From: Neocallimastix lanati (nom. inval.)
Lineage: Eukaryota; Neocallimastigomycota; Neocallimastigomycetes; Neocallimastigales; Neocallimastigaceae
Direction of reading: 5' to 3'
Length of the DNA: 64,000 bases
Assembly (NCBI GenBank): GCA_016946835.1
Contig: JACVTC010000024.1
Span: 988,501-1,052,500, forward strand
Below are positions 43,109 through 59,571 of this stretch, in pieces. Within the stretch, counting starts at the first letter, position 1; each line of letters begins with the position of its first letter. The notes beneath the pieces are model-generated. The model worked only from the letters and a program-made list of their open reading frames with translations. It had not been told where the DNA came from and ran no database searches. A program made the translations under genes and the position numbers.

Positions 43109-43329
43109 TATTTTAAAGATGTTACTTCAAGGTTTTATTTCTTTTTTATTTGTTAGGAAGGGAAAAATTCCCGCATAGTACAACTTGCTGAAACACATAG
43201 TATTTCTGAGCTTTTTTATTTTTTATTTTTTAACTTTTATTTTTATTTTTAATTTAAAATGTACTTTTCACCTTCGTGTATTTTTATAATAAAATTAATA
43301 AATTTATGGAAGTGTATTCTCTTCCCTGT

Positions 43330-43369
<40 letters not shown>

Positions 43370-43388
43370 ATACCAACAGATACCTTTA

Positions 43389-43432
<44 letters not shown>

Positions 43433-43965
43433 CTGAATCTTTTAAAGCATTTTTTTTTTCTAATGGAATTATTAGAACCGAAACTAGTTTTATTTTAAGA
43501 AATAAAGAAGAATGCATTTTTTTATTTGTCTTCATTCATGAAATTTGCCAAAGAAGAAAATTTAATGATTAATTTCCTTTTCTTGATTTTTCTAGATCTC
43601 AAAAAAAAAAAAATAAAAAAAAAAAAAAATAAAAAAAAAGATAATTCAATTTATAATATATTTACAAAGCTTAATAATATTTGGTATTCATGGTAAGTAC
43701 TTTCAGTTCATTACTAATCTATACTTCTAAAGCTCGTGCAAATATTCTATGATAAATTTTCAAAAGATTTTCCAATACATCGTGTTCTCTATTACTTATT
43801 TTATAAAAGCTCAGTTTATCCACATAGTATTATCATTAAAGAATGAAAGTATGGGAAAAACTAAAGGTCATTTCTTTTAATTTTATATATTTTTCATGTT
43901 TATTTTTTAATAAATATTATTAAATAAATTTAATTCCTAGTCTAAAAAAAAAAGAAAAAAGAAAG

Positions 43966-44003
<38 letters not shown>

Positions 44004-44255
44004 TTATAATTATTATAATTCTTATAATTGTATTATTTTATTATTTTATTGTTATTTTAATTTAGAGATAGATTGATTATTTATAGTTGCAAATGTGTAT
44101 ATTTAATTAAATGAAATTAAAAAACAAAAAAAAAAAAAAAAATAGTTTTATAAATCAAATTAAATAAAAAAAATTAGATTAAATATAATAAAAAAGAAAA
44201 AGAAAAATGAAAAAAGAAAATTATGTATATGTGAATTTATAGGAATATGATAATT
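43109..44255. other. retroelement debris and spacer
   Basis: Contains a second LINE-like 3' end (GTGTATTCTCTTCCCTGTC plus about 40 A, 43310-43368), a TAA microsatellite (about 43389-43430) and a further noncoding, less AT-rich island (about 43690-43950) ending CCTAGTCT plus poly-A. An AT dinucleotide run follows. No intact gene. Confidence 0.55.
43310..43368 (+). mobile_element. second retroelement 3' end with poly-A tail
   Basis: TATTCTCTTCCCTGTC followed by about 40 A closely matches the LINE tail at 42808-42840 (AATTCTCTTCCTTGTCT plus A-run). Confidence 0.55.
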
Positions 44256-44631
44256 TTATTTCATTAAGGATTGAGAATAAATAAGACCATCGGTCCTAGT
44301 GGCTAATTTATTAATTTGTCGTTGTTGATCTTTGGTAACAATTCTTTCTATTATTTCACCTGAACCCTTTACCAGTCTATTTAATTCATATTTAATTTTT
44401 TAAATATATAATAATAATTTTTTTTTTTTTGTTTTTGTTATTATTCATGGACATTTAATTCAATAACTATTTTATTTTATTTTTTTATTTTATTTATTAA
44501 TTAATAATTGAAAAAGAAAAAAATGTATATAATACCTTGTTCTTCCTGATAACGGGTCATATACTATTATTATTATTATTTTTTTTTTTTTAAATTTAAA
44601 TTAAAATTCCATTTTAAATATAAATAATTGA

Positions 44632-44663
<32 letters not shown>

Positions 44664-45699
44664 CTATAAATGTATTATCATTATTATTAATTAATAAAAA
44701 ATAAATACCTTCTCTTATAATACTTTGTTCTTTTATATATTCTTCTTGAGTTTGGGGAACCATGACACGCTTTTTTTCGTTTTCTTAAATTTTTGAAATT
44801 TTGAAATTTTGAAATTTGAAATTGAAAATTTTATTATATATATATATTTTTTAATTAAGAAATTTTAGTAATTTACATTATTTTAAAAAAATGTCGTTTT
44901 ATTAAATAATATTTTATAATTTTTATTATTAATATAATTGAATTTTAATTATAATAACATTATTAATAGTAATAAATAAATAAATAAATAAGAAAATTAT
45001 TTAGAAATTTTAATACTAATATTAATTTTTATTTATTTATTTTTTATTATATTATTTAAAAAAATTACCTATTCTCTTCTGTTCTCTTTTTTTCTTTTTT
45101 TCTTCTTCTAATTGAATTTGTCTTTCCATTTCTTCTCTTGCTTTTTGTTCTCTCTTTTGCTTTTGAAAATTAAATAAATTTTCTTCATTCTCAACATTAT
45201 TTGTCGATTTTGTCATACTTAATAAAGATAACATATTTATTTTTTTATTTTTTCCATGCTTTTTTTTTGAATGCTTTTTATTGTGCTTTCTTTTCTTATG
45301 CTTATGTTTTTTATATGAAGAGCTTGAGTAAGTAGAAGAAGAAGAAGTAGAACTATCATAACTGTCACTTGAATAGGAACTATAAGAATCTGAATCTGAT
45401 TCATCTGATGTACTATAATCACTTGAAGAAGAATCATGTTTGCGATGATGGTGATGTTTTTTCTTTTTATGGTCTTTTCTTTGTTTATGATTTTCAGAAG
45501 AATGATGTCTATGTTTTGTATGACTATCTTTTGACCTTCCTCTTAGAGGTGATTTAGAATATGTTCTTTTTTTATGTGAATCAGTCCTTGACTTTGACCT
45601 AGACCTATTTCTTGACCTATTTCTTGACCTACTTCTTGACCTACTGCTTGACCTTGACCTTGACCTTGACCTTGAATATCTTTTTGATTCTCTTTTCAT
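44256..45699 (-). CDS. ARL6IP4: ARL6IP4 / SRp25-type RS-domain splicing-related protein
   Basis: Exons 45699-45069, 44783-44709, 44563-44536 (28-nt microexon) and 44376-44256 join in frame to 284 residues. The N-terminal 150 residues are a long Arg/Ser and His/Lys/Ser-rich domain. Then comes a charged coiled segment (REQKAREEMERQIQLEEE). The conserved C-terminus reads VMVPQTQEEYIKEQSIIREVYDP-like, then GRTRLVKGSGEIIERIVTK, then QRQINKLATRTDG. This is the diagnostic ARL6IP4 C-terminal block (VxDPxTGRTRLIKGxGEVxExIV, then INxxAT). Family members are nuclear SR-related proteins implicated in splice-site choice. The microexon encodes VYDPLSGRTR, inside that block, so correct splicing is essential. 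Role inferred from family. Confidence 0.88.
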
Positions 45700-46619
45700 T
45701 TTATATTATTATTTTTTTTCTATATATATACTATTTTACAATATCTTTTATTATTTAAAAATACATTAAAAAAAAAAAAAAAAATAAAATAAAATAAAAT
45801 AAAATATAATAAAATAAAATAAATATACTAGAATAAAAATTAAATAAAATTAAACATTTATATTAATATAATCAATATAAAAATAAATTTTTAATTAAAT
45901 TTATATAATATTTCTTATAGTGATAAAATTTAAATAAAAATTAAATTATTTATATTGCTATTAATAAAAAAAAAAAAAAAAAGAATAAGAAAAAAAACAA
46001 CATATTATTGTACTTTTAGTTTTTTTTAATTTTTCTTATATTTCTTTTTTACTTTAATTTTACTTTTATTTTATATTTATCTTATTTTTATTTTATTCTA
46101 TTATAAGTTATTTATTATATCCCGAAAAAAATATAAACAATCGAAAAATTAAAAATTTATTGAAAAATGTATATATATATATATAATAATGAAAAATAAT
46201 TTTTAGATTTTAAATACAAAAAAAAAATAAAATAAAACATAATAAAATAAATGAATTTTAATAAATTTACATTTTTATTATTTTTATTTTTTATACAGAG
46301 ATAGAAAAGTAATAATTTTGAAAAGTTCTTTCTAAATTTATAATTGAACCACATGAAAAAAAAAAGATTGTAATAAATTTTTTCCAATATTACTATTATG
46401 GAAAATTTTTAAATAACAATATGATAAAGAAAGAAAAATTTTTATAATAATTATCATCTTTCTTTCTTTCTTTCTTTTTTTTTTTTATAAAAAAAAAGGA
46501 TATAAGCGATGTTCTGATAGATAAACTTTATTCTAGTGTAAAAGAAATCAAATAAAATTTTAAAAATCTAATTATTTATATAAATGACTAATAATAATTA
46601 TAATTATTATTTTTTTTAT

Positions 46620-46658
<39 letters not shown>

Positions 46659-46685
46659 TTTTTTTTATTTTATTTCTTAATTAAT
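45700..46685. other. intergenic spacer
   Basis: AT-rich, with a TTTC run near 46460 and a T-run of about 35 nt near 46622-46656. The open frame at 46157-46387 is low-complexity and not called. Confidence 0.7.
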
Positions 46686-47055
46686 TTAAATTCTAAAGAA
46701 CGGATGATATATAATTTCCTCAAGATTTATCCGCTGTAGTTCATCTTTTTCAAGCATTCTCAATATTAAATCAACAGCTTCATCACTAACGCTCATATCT
46801 TTTTCAACATTTAAATATTGAATATTTTCATATATTTGCTCTAAAATATCTATTCTTTCAGCTTCTTCAGGGCTTGTAAACGGATCCGCTGCAAATAGCA
46901 TAACAAAAAGCATTACTCCCAATGACCATATATCTTCTGCTAATGGATCATAAGTATCTTTATTATAAAGATTAGGTGCTTGATATTTTCTTGTACCCCT
47001 AAATTTACTATATGGAATTTCTGATTTTCCAATATCTGTTGTAGCTGAACCAAAA

Positions 47056-47097
<42 letters not shown>

Positions 47098-48331
47098 ATA
47101 TATAATTAATTAAAAGATTAATAATTTTTTTTTATTACTATTATTATTATTAATTATTTTAATTATATTATTATTAATAATCATTTTATATTAATATTTT
47201 AAATTTTAAAATTAATTACCAATTAATTTGATTTTAAATGTTGAAGGATCAATTAAAACATTTTCATCTATTTCATTCATTTAGACATAATATAAATATA
47301 AATGTATATTTAAATATTTATTAAAATAATTCAATATTATAATATTACAATTATTTAATATTTGTAATGATATATATATATATATATATATATAGTTAGA
47401 TAGACAGATAGATATAATGTTGTGTACCTTTTATATCTCCATGACTAAAATTATTTTTACTCATAAAGTATATTGCTTCTATGATTTGAGCAAATATATA
47501 TTTTACATTATTTTCAGGAATTGGTCCTACTGATTCAATATAATCATATAAATCCATACTTTTCTCACATAGATATTCAGTTACTAAAACAAATTCATCT
47601 TCCTTTTGATCTTTTTTTTCATTTTCCTCTTCCTTTTCTTTTTCTCCTTCTTTTTCTCCTTCTTCTTCTCCTCCTCCTTCTTCTTCTTCTACTATTTCTT
47701 CTTCTACTATTTCTTCTTTTTCTTTTTCTTTTTCTTCTTCTGAATCTTTATCTTTTTCCTTTTCTCTTTTCTTTTTGCCACCTCTCAAAACTTTATTAAG
47801 ATTTTTAAATTTATTTTTAATATTAGTAGCAAACGTTTGTGACTTTGTTGTAGTTTTATCTTTTTCATTATTATCTTTTTCAATGGGTGAATTTGGATGA
47901 TAGAAAAATGCATCATGTAAATTTATAATTCTTGGATGGATATTTTTTCTTAAGGAATATTCTTCCATAGTCATTACATCTTTAATGTACCAGTGATTAA
48001 TATTATTAACCGGTATTCTTTTTAGTATTACTTTTCGATTTGTTGGAAGATGAATACATTCAACTAATTTACCATATGCGCCATTTCCAACAGTTTTTAT
48101 TTCCTATTTTTAAAATTTATCGAAATCGTTATTATTTTATTATTATTATTTAATGAAAAAAGGAAATTAAAAAGACAAAAGGTTTTATTATTTTGTTAAT
48201 TAAATAATATATATATATAATTTAAATGAAAATATGTAAATAACTTAATATGGAGTTTGTCACTTTTATATTATAATCATCAATTTTTTTTATAATATAT
48301 TAAATTATTTGCTATTATTTTTTATTATTAT

Positions 48332-48385
<54 letters not shown>

Positions 48386-49823
48386 AATAATCACTATACA
48401 TACTTGATATTCATCGAGGGAATAACGATCTCTATTTTCTAATGGTTTTCCATTTATATAAATTTTATTATTATTACTATTATATTGAATATCGATACTA
48501 TTCACTAAAGTTCTATATTCTTTAATGAAATCAAAAATTTCAAGAATTTTATTTTCTTCTTCATCAGAATTGTAACGTTGATCAATTTGTAATGAATTAA
48601 AAGATGAAATTAAGGTATTTTTACTATCATCAATACAATTTAAATCAGCAGCTACAGAATAATATTGATCTAATGAGGAGGAATTTGAAAGATTTGATTC
48701 TCTTTTTATTTTTTCCAACATCATTCTTTTTTGATTAAGATAATTTTTAATATTTGCACTATCAGAATCACTATCAGATTCCTCTAATTCATTTATAAAA
48801 CCATTACTATGATGAAGAGAAAAGAATCCTTCATCATTTCCAAGGTGAAGATTACTGTCATGAATTTCAAAGTCACTTAAATAATTAATACCCTCACCGA
48901 GAGTAAATTCTTCCAAGAAATTATAAGAAAGTTTGGATTTTTTATTGAAAGAACTATATAATTCAAGATTCGAAGCATAACGTCTTAATTTAGAAACTTT
49001 CGACCAACAATTATTAGATACTATTTTTTCATTGGTATAGAAATCAATTTCTTCATTATTATTTTCAAATATTGTCATATCATCTGTTTTTTTAAATATT
49101 TTTTCTGGACATGATGGACATTTTGTTATAGTTATTTCTTCTTCATGTTGTGAAGTGTCCTCAATGAGTGATATAGCCGATTCAAAATGAGTTAAATCTT
49201 CAAAATTTTTCTTTAATAATTCTGAATGATTTAAATCATCTTCACTGAAACTTCGGTAACTTTTTTTTTTTTTTTTTTAATATATTTGATTTTAATAATT
49301 TTTAATATAATTATAAATGTTATTAAGTTACAATATATATATATTATAAATAAATTATTAATAAAAAATGAGAAATGAACATAAAAATATAATTGAAATA
49401 TTTATAAATATATGTAATATATAGGAATATATATATATTTAAAAATGTAATATTTATTAATTTTTTAATATTGCTATTTTTTTTTTTTTTTAAAAAAACT
49501 TACCATGAATTGTTATTAAGTCTAGATAAACTTCCTAATTGACCATCAATTTCATCAGCATTAGTATAATTTTCATATAAATTATTTTCTTTATAATTCA
49601 CCTTTCCCTCATCATTTTCATCATCACATTTTAAAGTATTTGTTGAATTTATTATTTCACTTTCATTATAAGATGAAATATGGGCGAGTTTTTTAATATT
49701 TTCAATACTATCATCTTCTTTTATTGTTTTATTTCCTAATTTAGGTTTCAATGAATTATAATTTTGTTCATTTTTTAATACATTAGAAATATTCCCATTT
49801 ATACTTTGTACCCTCGATGACAT
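46686..49823 (-). CDS. Ser/Thr protein kinase with HGD catalytic loop and acidic insert
   Basis: Exons 49823-49504, 49259-48404, 48103-47428, 47267-47220 and 47056-46686 give 756 residues. Residues 1-392 are Ser/Asn/Asp-rich, with no recognised domain. The kinase domain starts at 393: glycine loop VGNGAYGKLVE (398-403), VILKRI with Lys about 420, catalytic loop HGDIKDENVLID (613-624), DFG at 634-636, GTRKYQAPNLY in place of GTxxYxAPE, then WSLGVMLFVMLF. It resembles PASK/PIM-like CAMK kinases (DENVLID, DFGSA) but carries Gly for the usual Arg of HRD. About 90 residues, largely Glu/Lys (about 465-555), are inserted in the N-lobe between HDAFFYH and FVLVTEYL. The Lys, both Asp and Asn residues needed for catalysis are present, so it is probably active. 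Substrate unknown. Confidence 0.85.
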
Positions 49824-50112
49824 TATGTTAATTATTTTAAATTATTATTATTATTTTGTAATATACTCTTTTATTTATTATATATATTTTTTTTATTTTT
49901 AATAATAAAATATTTATTTATTTTATTTTATTTTTTTTTATAATATAAAAAATAATAAATTTATGTTTATACAAATATATATATTTATTTATTATAATTA
50001 TATTTATCTTTCTTTTTATCAAATTCTTTTTACATTTTTATTTATAAAATATTATTTAGTTTTGTTTTAATAAATAAAAAATGCTTTAATTTTGAATTTT
50101 TATTAATATTAA

Positions 50113-50167
<55 letters not shown>

Positions 50168-51205
50168 TTAAAAAAAATTAAAAAAATATTATAATTTTCA
50201 TTTAATAAAAAGAAAAAAAACTTTTTTTTATTATATTATTAAAAATAGGCAATTTTAAAAATATTAATAGTATTTAATAATTATTAAAAATTCGAATAAT
50301 TATTACTATATTTATTATTGTCAAAAAAAATTTTTTTTTTTTTTTTTTTAAATAACATTATAATTAAAATTTTAAAATTTTATACATATATAAATATAAA
50401 TAGATATGAAATAAATAAATAAATAATATATATATATATAAATCATGACCATTGGGGATAATGTATATAATTAAAAACTTTAATTATTTTTATTATTCAT
50501 TAAAATTTGAATCTATTTTATTTATAATTTTTCTAAACTTTTTTTATTGGTGATAATAAAATTTATATTTATTATATACAAAAATATACCTATAAAAAAT
50601 ATTAAAGTTCGCTTTATTCCTTTTGATATATGATTATTATCACAATAACTTAATTATTTTTTTTTTTACTGAATTATTATATTTTATATAATATATATTT
50701 GTTTTATTATTTTAATCAAAAATAATTTTTGTTAATGTTCTTTGTTTATAAAATTAATTATTATGTTTTCTATTATCATTGAAATCAATTTCTAATGATT
50801 ATTTGGATAATTAACAATATAAATAAATGTCATAAATAATAATAAGAACAACAACAACAAAAATTATAATAATAATAGTAGTAACAACAACCATAGCCAT
50901 AATAATAATAAATATAATGATAATAGTAAACTCTTTTTCTTATTTTATTTTCTTAATTTAATAGTAACTAATTAATTATAAATATTAAAATTATTCCAAA
51001 AAAAGTCTCATTAAATACTTTAAGATATATGTATGATTCACTCATTCTTTTTAAAATAAAAATTATATAAATTTGAATTTAATTATAAATTTTATTGAAT
51101 AAAAAAAAAAGCCTTTATACTAATATTAAAGAAAAATTTATTTTCAATATTTATTATTAAATATTTTAAATATAATACTATTTAAATTTTATTAATAATT
51201 ATTTT

Positions 51206-51242
<37 letters not shown>

Positions 51243-52414
51243 CATATTGATTTAATTAATATTTGTAAGATTAAAAAAAAAAAGGTCTATGTATATATAT
51301 ATATTTTTATAAAGATTTTATATTTCTATGGTATTAAAATAATAAATGATATGACATATTGATTTATACTTTAAATATATAATTTAAGATAAAATTTTAA
51401 GATAAAAATTTATTTTATATTATACAAATAATTATTATTATTATTAATTGAACTATCAAGCACCTCTAATCTCTAAAGATTTCTTTATTTCTTAACTTAT
51501 TTTACAAAGTTAAAAATAATTTAAACTATTTAATTTTATTTTTATTTATTACTATTGATTATAAAATTCAACAAATAAAATTTAATATTTATGAAACCAT
51601 ATAATGGTCATATTAACATTCCAAAAAAAGAAATTTTTTTATGTAGAAATTTTTTTTTAAAAAAAATAATTTTTAAACTTTAATATATATTTTTATTATT
51701 TAATTGAAATATAATTATAATTAAAATTTTTTTAATTTATAATGTCAATTTAATTTTTTTTTTTTTATTTTTTTTCTTTTTTTTTTTAAAATTTTTTTAA
51801 GCTGTCATTATTATTTATATTATTATTAAAATATATAATTAAAGATATATAAATAGATACTAGAAAAAAATAATAGCATGGAGGAATATTTATATCAAAA
51901 ATATTATAGTAAATAGTATTTTTTAATTTATGAGATACATTATAGAATGGAAATGTTTGGATATATATTTTATTATGTATAACAGAAAATATTATATTAT
52001 TTTTAAATATTATTTTTATAAATTCAAATATTATTTATGAGTTTATGAGTGTATTATAATATTTTTATAGTATTTTTATAAATTATTTTATGTTTTAAAT
52101 TAGTTATTCTCTTATTTATTATTTGTATAAGAGTGTATAAAAATATATATATTAATATATATATATCTTATGGAAATTGTTTAATATTATTACAATTATC
52201 TATTATTAAATTATAAAATTATAAAAAAAAAAAAATTTAAACGTATATATATTATTTCTGTATAGCATTATTAAGTTTATTTTCTTTCTTTTCTTCTATT
52301 AATTTTTTTTAGTATATTATTAGATTAGATACTAAAAACTTTATTAAACTTTTAAAAATAAAGTTTAATTATTATTTTAATTTAGTTATAAATTAATAAA
52401 TAATTTACTGGTGT
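49824..52414. other. intergenic spacer
   Basis: AT-rich noncoding. TTA array about 50112-50166, T-run about 51210-51242. No exon-like segment in any frame. Confidence 0.7.
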
Positions 52415-55333
<2,919 letters not shown>

Positions 55334-55944
55334 TTTTTTTCTTATTTTTATTGCTATTTAATTTTATCTTATTTATGAGTTTAATATATAAAAAATATTA
55401 TTATTACTTTTGATATTACGGTTCCGAACTATTTAGAACTATTCATTTTATTGAAATTGTACATTATGTAATTAAATATAAATATATATATATATATTAA
55501 AAATATTATTAACTGAAATGATAAATTATTTATGATAAAAAAAAAAAACTATTATTACATTATGTTATTTATTATATTTAAGATATAATTTAATAATTTT
55601 TTTACTTTTTATATAATATATATATATATTTAATTCTTTATATACTACTAAGGGTAGAAATATAATATAAGAGTATATTATATGTTTTAATTATTATTAT
55701 TATTATAATTATTATTTTAAGAAAAAGGGAAATATTTTATTAAAAATATTTTATGTATTTTCATTAGTTGCTTTCAATATAACAATATATTAATATTAAA
55801 ATAATTTAAAATTATTGGATTGAAAGCAAACATTTTTATATTATTATTGTTATTTTTTTTTCAACATATTTTTAAATAATACATAATATTAATATAATGA
55901 TTAATACATAAAATTTTTATTATTTTTTTCCTTTTTATTATAAA

Positions 55945-55983
<39 letters not shown>

Positions 55984-57385
55984 ATAATTCCTCTTTATTA
56001 AATATAATTATATGAATTTTTTTTAAAAAAAAATCGTATTAATAAAGATTAAATATAAAATTTAAAAACTTAATCTATATATATATATATACACATAAAT
56101 AAATGTTTTTTATTTAGGTAGAGAAAATATTTTTAAAATTTTAACTGAAATTTAAAAAATTTTATTTAATAGTAAAATTTAATACATAAATGTATATAAA
56201 ATATAATGTATTGAAAATATATTTAAATACGTATAAATTTATAAGTATATATTTTTTTTTATTTTTATTTTATTTTATATTATTTTATATTATTTCTATT
56301 AGTAAGTATATATTTTATTTAATTATTGATAAAAAAAATAAATTTGGTTGAATAATTATCATTTAGAAAAAAGAGAAAAAAAGTATTAGAATTCAAATTT
56401 CTATGTTATATTTATATTTTAAGAAAGAATAAATATTATATTATTAAATTATTATAAATACTAAAATTACATAAATTTTTATGGCAAGGTATTATCTAAA
56501 GAAATTTAGATTTATATATATTCATTTAAATAATTAATTTACGTTATAAAGTAAAAAGTGAATTATCTTTACCTTATATTGAAAGAAAATATTTATTGAA
56601 TATTAATAAATTTATATTTAATAGACAAAAATGTTTATTTCATTGATTATAATAATGATAAGAATTTAAAAGTTTTGTAAATATATATATAATTTTCTTT
56701 TAAATATTTATTCTTATTTTTTAATGAATGAATAATTATTATGAATTCTTATAGTTCTGAAATGTTGGTTGTATTTTAACAATTATTCTTTATTTTATTA
56801 TTATTTTTTTTAAAAAAGTTAATATAATATCATCAATTGTATGTGTAAAATTTATCCTGTAAATTTAATGTGTTTAATGATGATTAATAAAATATATTGC
56901 AATATAACTATATGAATAAATAACTTATTTTTAATATGTAAAACAATTAAAATTTTATTAAATAAAAGAATAAAAAAAAAAAAAAAGAAAAAAGAAAAGA
57001 AGTAATAAATATAAAAGAAAAGTACAGAAAATTATATATATATTTTTTAAAAAAAAAAATTTAATTATCCTTTTTTTTAAATTTTATTAAATTAAATATG
57101 AATTTGGTAATAAATTTTTTTACATTAATTAAAAAAAAAAAACCTTAAATAATTATATATATTATTTTTTTTTTTTAAAAAAAAAAAAAAAACAGAAATT
57201 ATCAAATATCTATAATTAATTTTTATTTATATTATTATTCTCAACTTAAGAGATAGATAATTAGAAAATATCCTAATAATTATTTTTGAATCTAGTTTTT
57301 ATGTAAATTTAATAAAGACTAAGTAAAATGCCATTTTACATATTATTCGTTTTTTTTTAAAAAAATTTTTTTTAATAATATTTAT
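55334..57385. other. intergenic spacer upstream of PKA
   Basis: AT-rich noncoding with an ATT array near 55945-55980. No exon found. Confidence 0.7.
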
Positions 57386-57576
57386 TTAAAAGTATTAGAT
57401 AATAATCAAATAACCAAAATAAAATTAGATAATAATTAAATAACCAAAATAAAATTAGATAATAATTAAATAACCAAAATAAAATTAGATAATAATCAAA
57501 TAACCAAAATAAAATTAGATAATAATTAAATAACCAAAATAAAATTAGATAATAATTAAATAACCAAAATAAAATT
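57386..57576. repeat. 30-bp minisatellite, six copies with period-3 variant pattern
   Basis: Unit reads TTAGATAATAATYAAATAACC then AAAATAAAA. The variable base is C, T, T, C, T, T across the six copies, so a 90-bp trimer was itself duplicated. The 70-codon reverse frame (LFWLFNYYLI repeats) is a by-product. Confidence 0.95.
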
Positions 57577-57785
57577 TTTATCAAAAAAAAAAAAAAAATT
57601 GTATATATATATATATATAAATAGAGTAATAATATTTAAATTAAAGCAATCAAAAATAAAAACAAAGACAAAAATAGAAAACACTAAGAAAGAAATTGGC
57701 TATTATAATTAATAGTTTTTCATGAATAGAGATATTTTTTATATAAAAAAAAAAACCAATTTTTGTAATATATATATATAAATTT
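57577..57785. other. short spacer between two repeat blocks
   Basis: AT-rich, with no feature seen. Confidence 0.6.
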
Positions 57786-58290
57786 TATTTTAATAACTAA
57801 AATTAAAGATTAAATATAATAAAATTAATAGAAGAATATAAAATAAGAAAAGTACAAATTGAATGAAATAAAAAAAATAATACAATATAAAAAAAAAGAA
57901 AAATACCGAATGAATAAAATAAAATAAATAGTAGAATAATAAAATAATAATAAAATGAAATGAAATAAATTGTTTAAATATAAATATAAAGTACAGATTT
58001 AATAAAATAAAATAAATAGTTGAAATATAAATATAAAGTACAGATTTAATAAAATAAAATAAAATAAATAGTTGAAATATAAATATAAAGTACAGATTTA
58101 ATAAAATAAAATAAAATAAATAGTTGAAATATAAATATAAAGTATAGATTTAATAAAAAAAATAAATAATTGAAATATGAATATAAAGTATAGATTTAGT
58201 AAAATAAAATAAATAATTGAAATATGAATAATGAATATAAAGTACAGATTCAATAAAATAAAATAAGATAAATTGAAATAAATTAAAATG
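57786..58290. repeat. second locus of the AAAAT satellite family
   Basis: About seven diverged units with AATAGTTGAAATATAAATAT, then AAAGTACAGATTTAATAAAA, spaced 47-53 bp. Same orientation and core as the array at 32020-34870, but with GATTTAATA instead of GATTGAATA. The two arrays lie about 23 kb apart. Confidence 0.9.
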
Positions 58291-58904
58291 AAATGAACAC
58301 TATTAATTTAAATACTTTATATATAATCTTGTATAATTTAAGTGACTAAATAATGATATACTTTTAATAAAACTTCTTCATATTATATTTTATTATTACT
58401 AATAAAAGGGTGGTTAAGTTTTTAAAAAAATACTTTTTTTTTCTTGTATTAATTTATTAATTATATAATGAAATTGTTCTTTTTTTTTTTTTTTTTTTTG
58501 TCTTATGTTATTAATAATGTTATTAATCTGATATTGAAAATTGAAATTTTTTTTAAATTTACTATTATTTAATATGATAAACTTTATAAAAAAAATTTTA
58601 AAAATTTCTGTATATTATAAATTAAATAATTTGATGTAAAATTTTATGTTTTTAAATAAATAAATAAAAAATAAAAAAAAATATATATATAATATTTTTT
58701 ATCATATATTTATTTAATTTATATTCTTATCGTTTAATTATAAAAAATTATAGATAATAAAAATAGTAATTATAAAAAAAAATTTTTTTTTTAAAAAAAT
58801 ATGAATTCTGTAATTATAATATTTCTTTTAAAATATTATTATTAATTTATTGTTATTAATTTTAAAACAAAAAATTTAACAATTTTACTTTAAAATAAAA
58901 TAAA

Positions 58905-58943
<39 letters not shown>

Positions 58944-59571
58944 TAATAAATAAATAAATAATAAGTTTATTGTTAACTAATCTTTTATTAAATTTTCATT
59001 AAGGTTCTATATTATTAATAAAATTTATGAAGCATATATACCCTATTATTTATTTTTATATTGCTTTACCTCAAAGAACATAACTGTAGAAAGAAAGAAA
59101 AGGGGAAAATATATATATATATATATTTTTTTTATTTGATTTTAAGAATATAAATTCTATATATAGTTTTTATTCAATGATAATTCTAATAAATAATTGT
59201 TATATAATATATTTATTGGTTATTTTTTTCTTTATTTCTATAACATTTGAATTTGCTTTTTTTTTATCTTGTTTATATTTTTGTTTTATTTGTATTGTTA
59301 CTATTATTTATAATTTCTATTAATATTTATAGTTTTGGCTAATTTTATTATATATATATTTATAATATTTTTTAATTTCTACTTTTATTTTATATGTATT
59401 TTATTATTATGTATTTCTTCAATTTATTTAATTTGTATAAATAATCAAAATTCTATTAATATATTAATTATATAATCTATGAAGGGGCGTATGAAGAATA
59501 TGATTCAATTTGTGGATAGAAAAAGTCACTATATAAATAAGCATTTATAATACTGATAGAAATATCCTATA

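Noticed and set aside
46157..46387. 76-codon minus-strand open frame
   Set aside because: Composition matches spacer, no conserved motif, no splice-linked exons.
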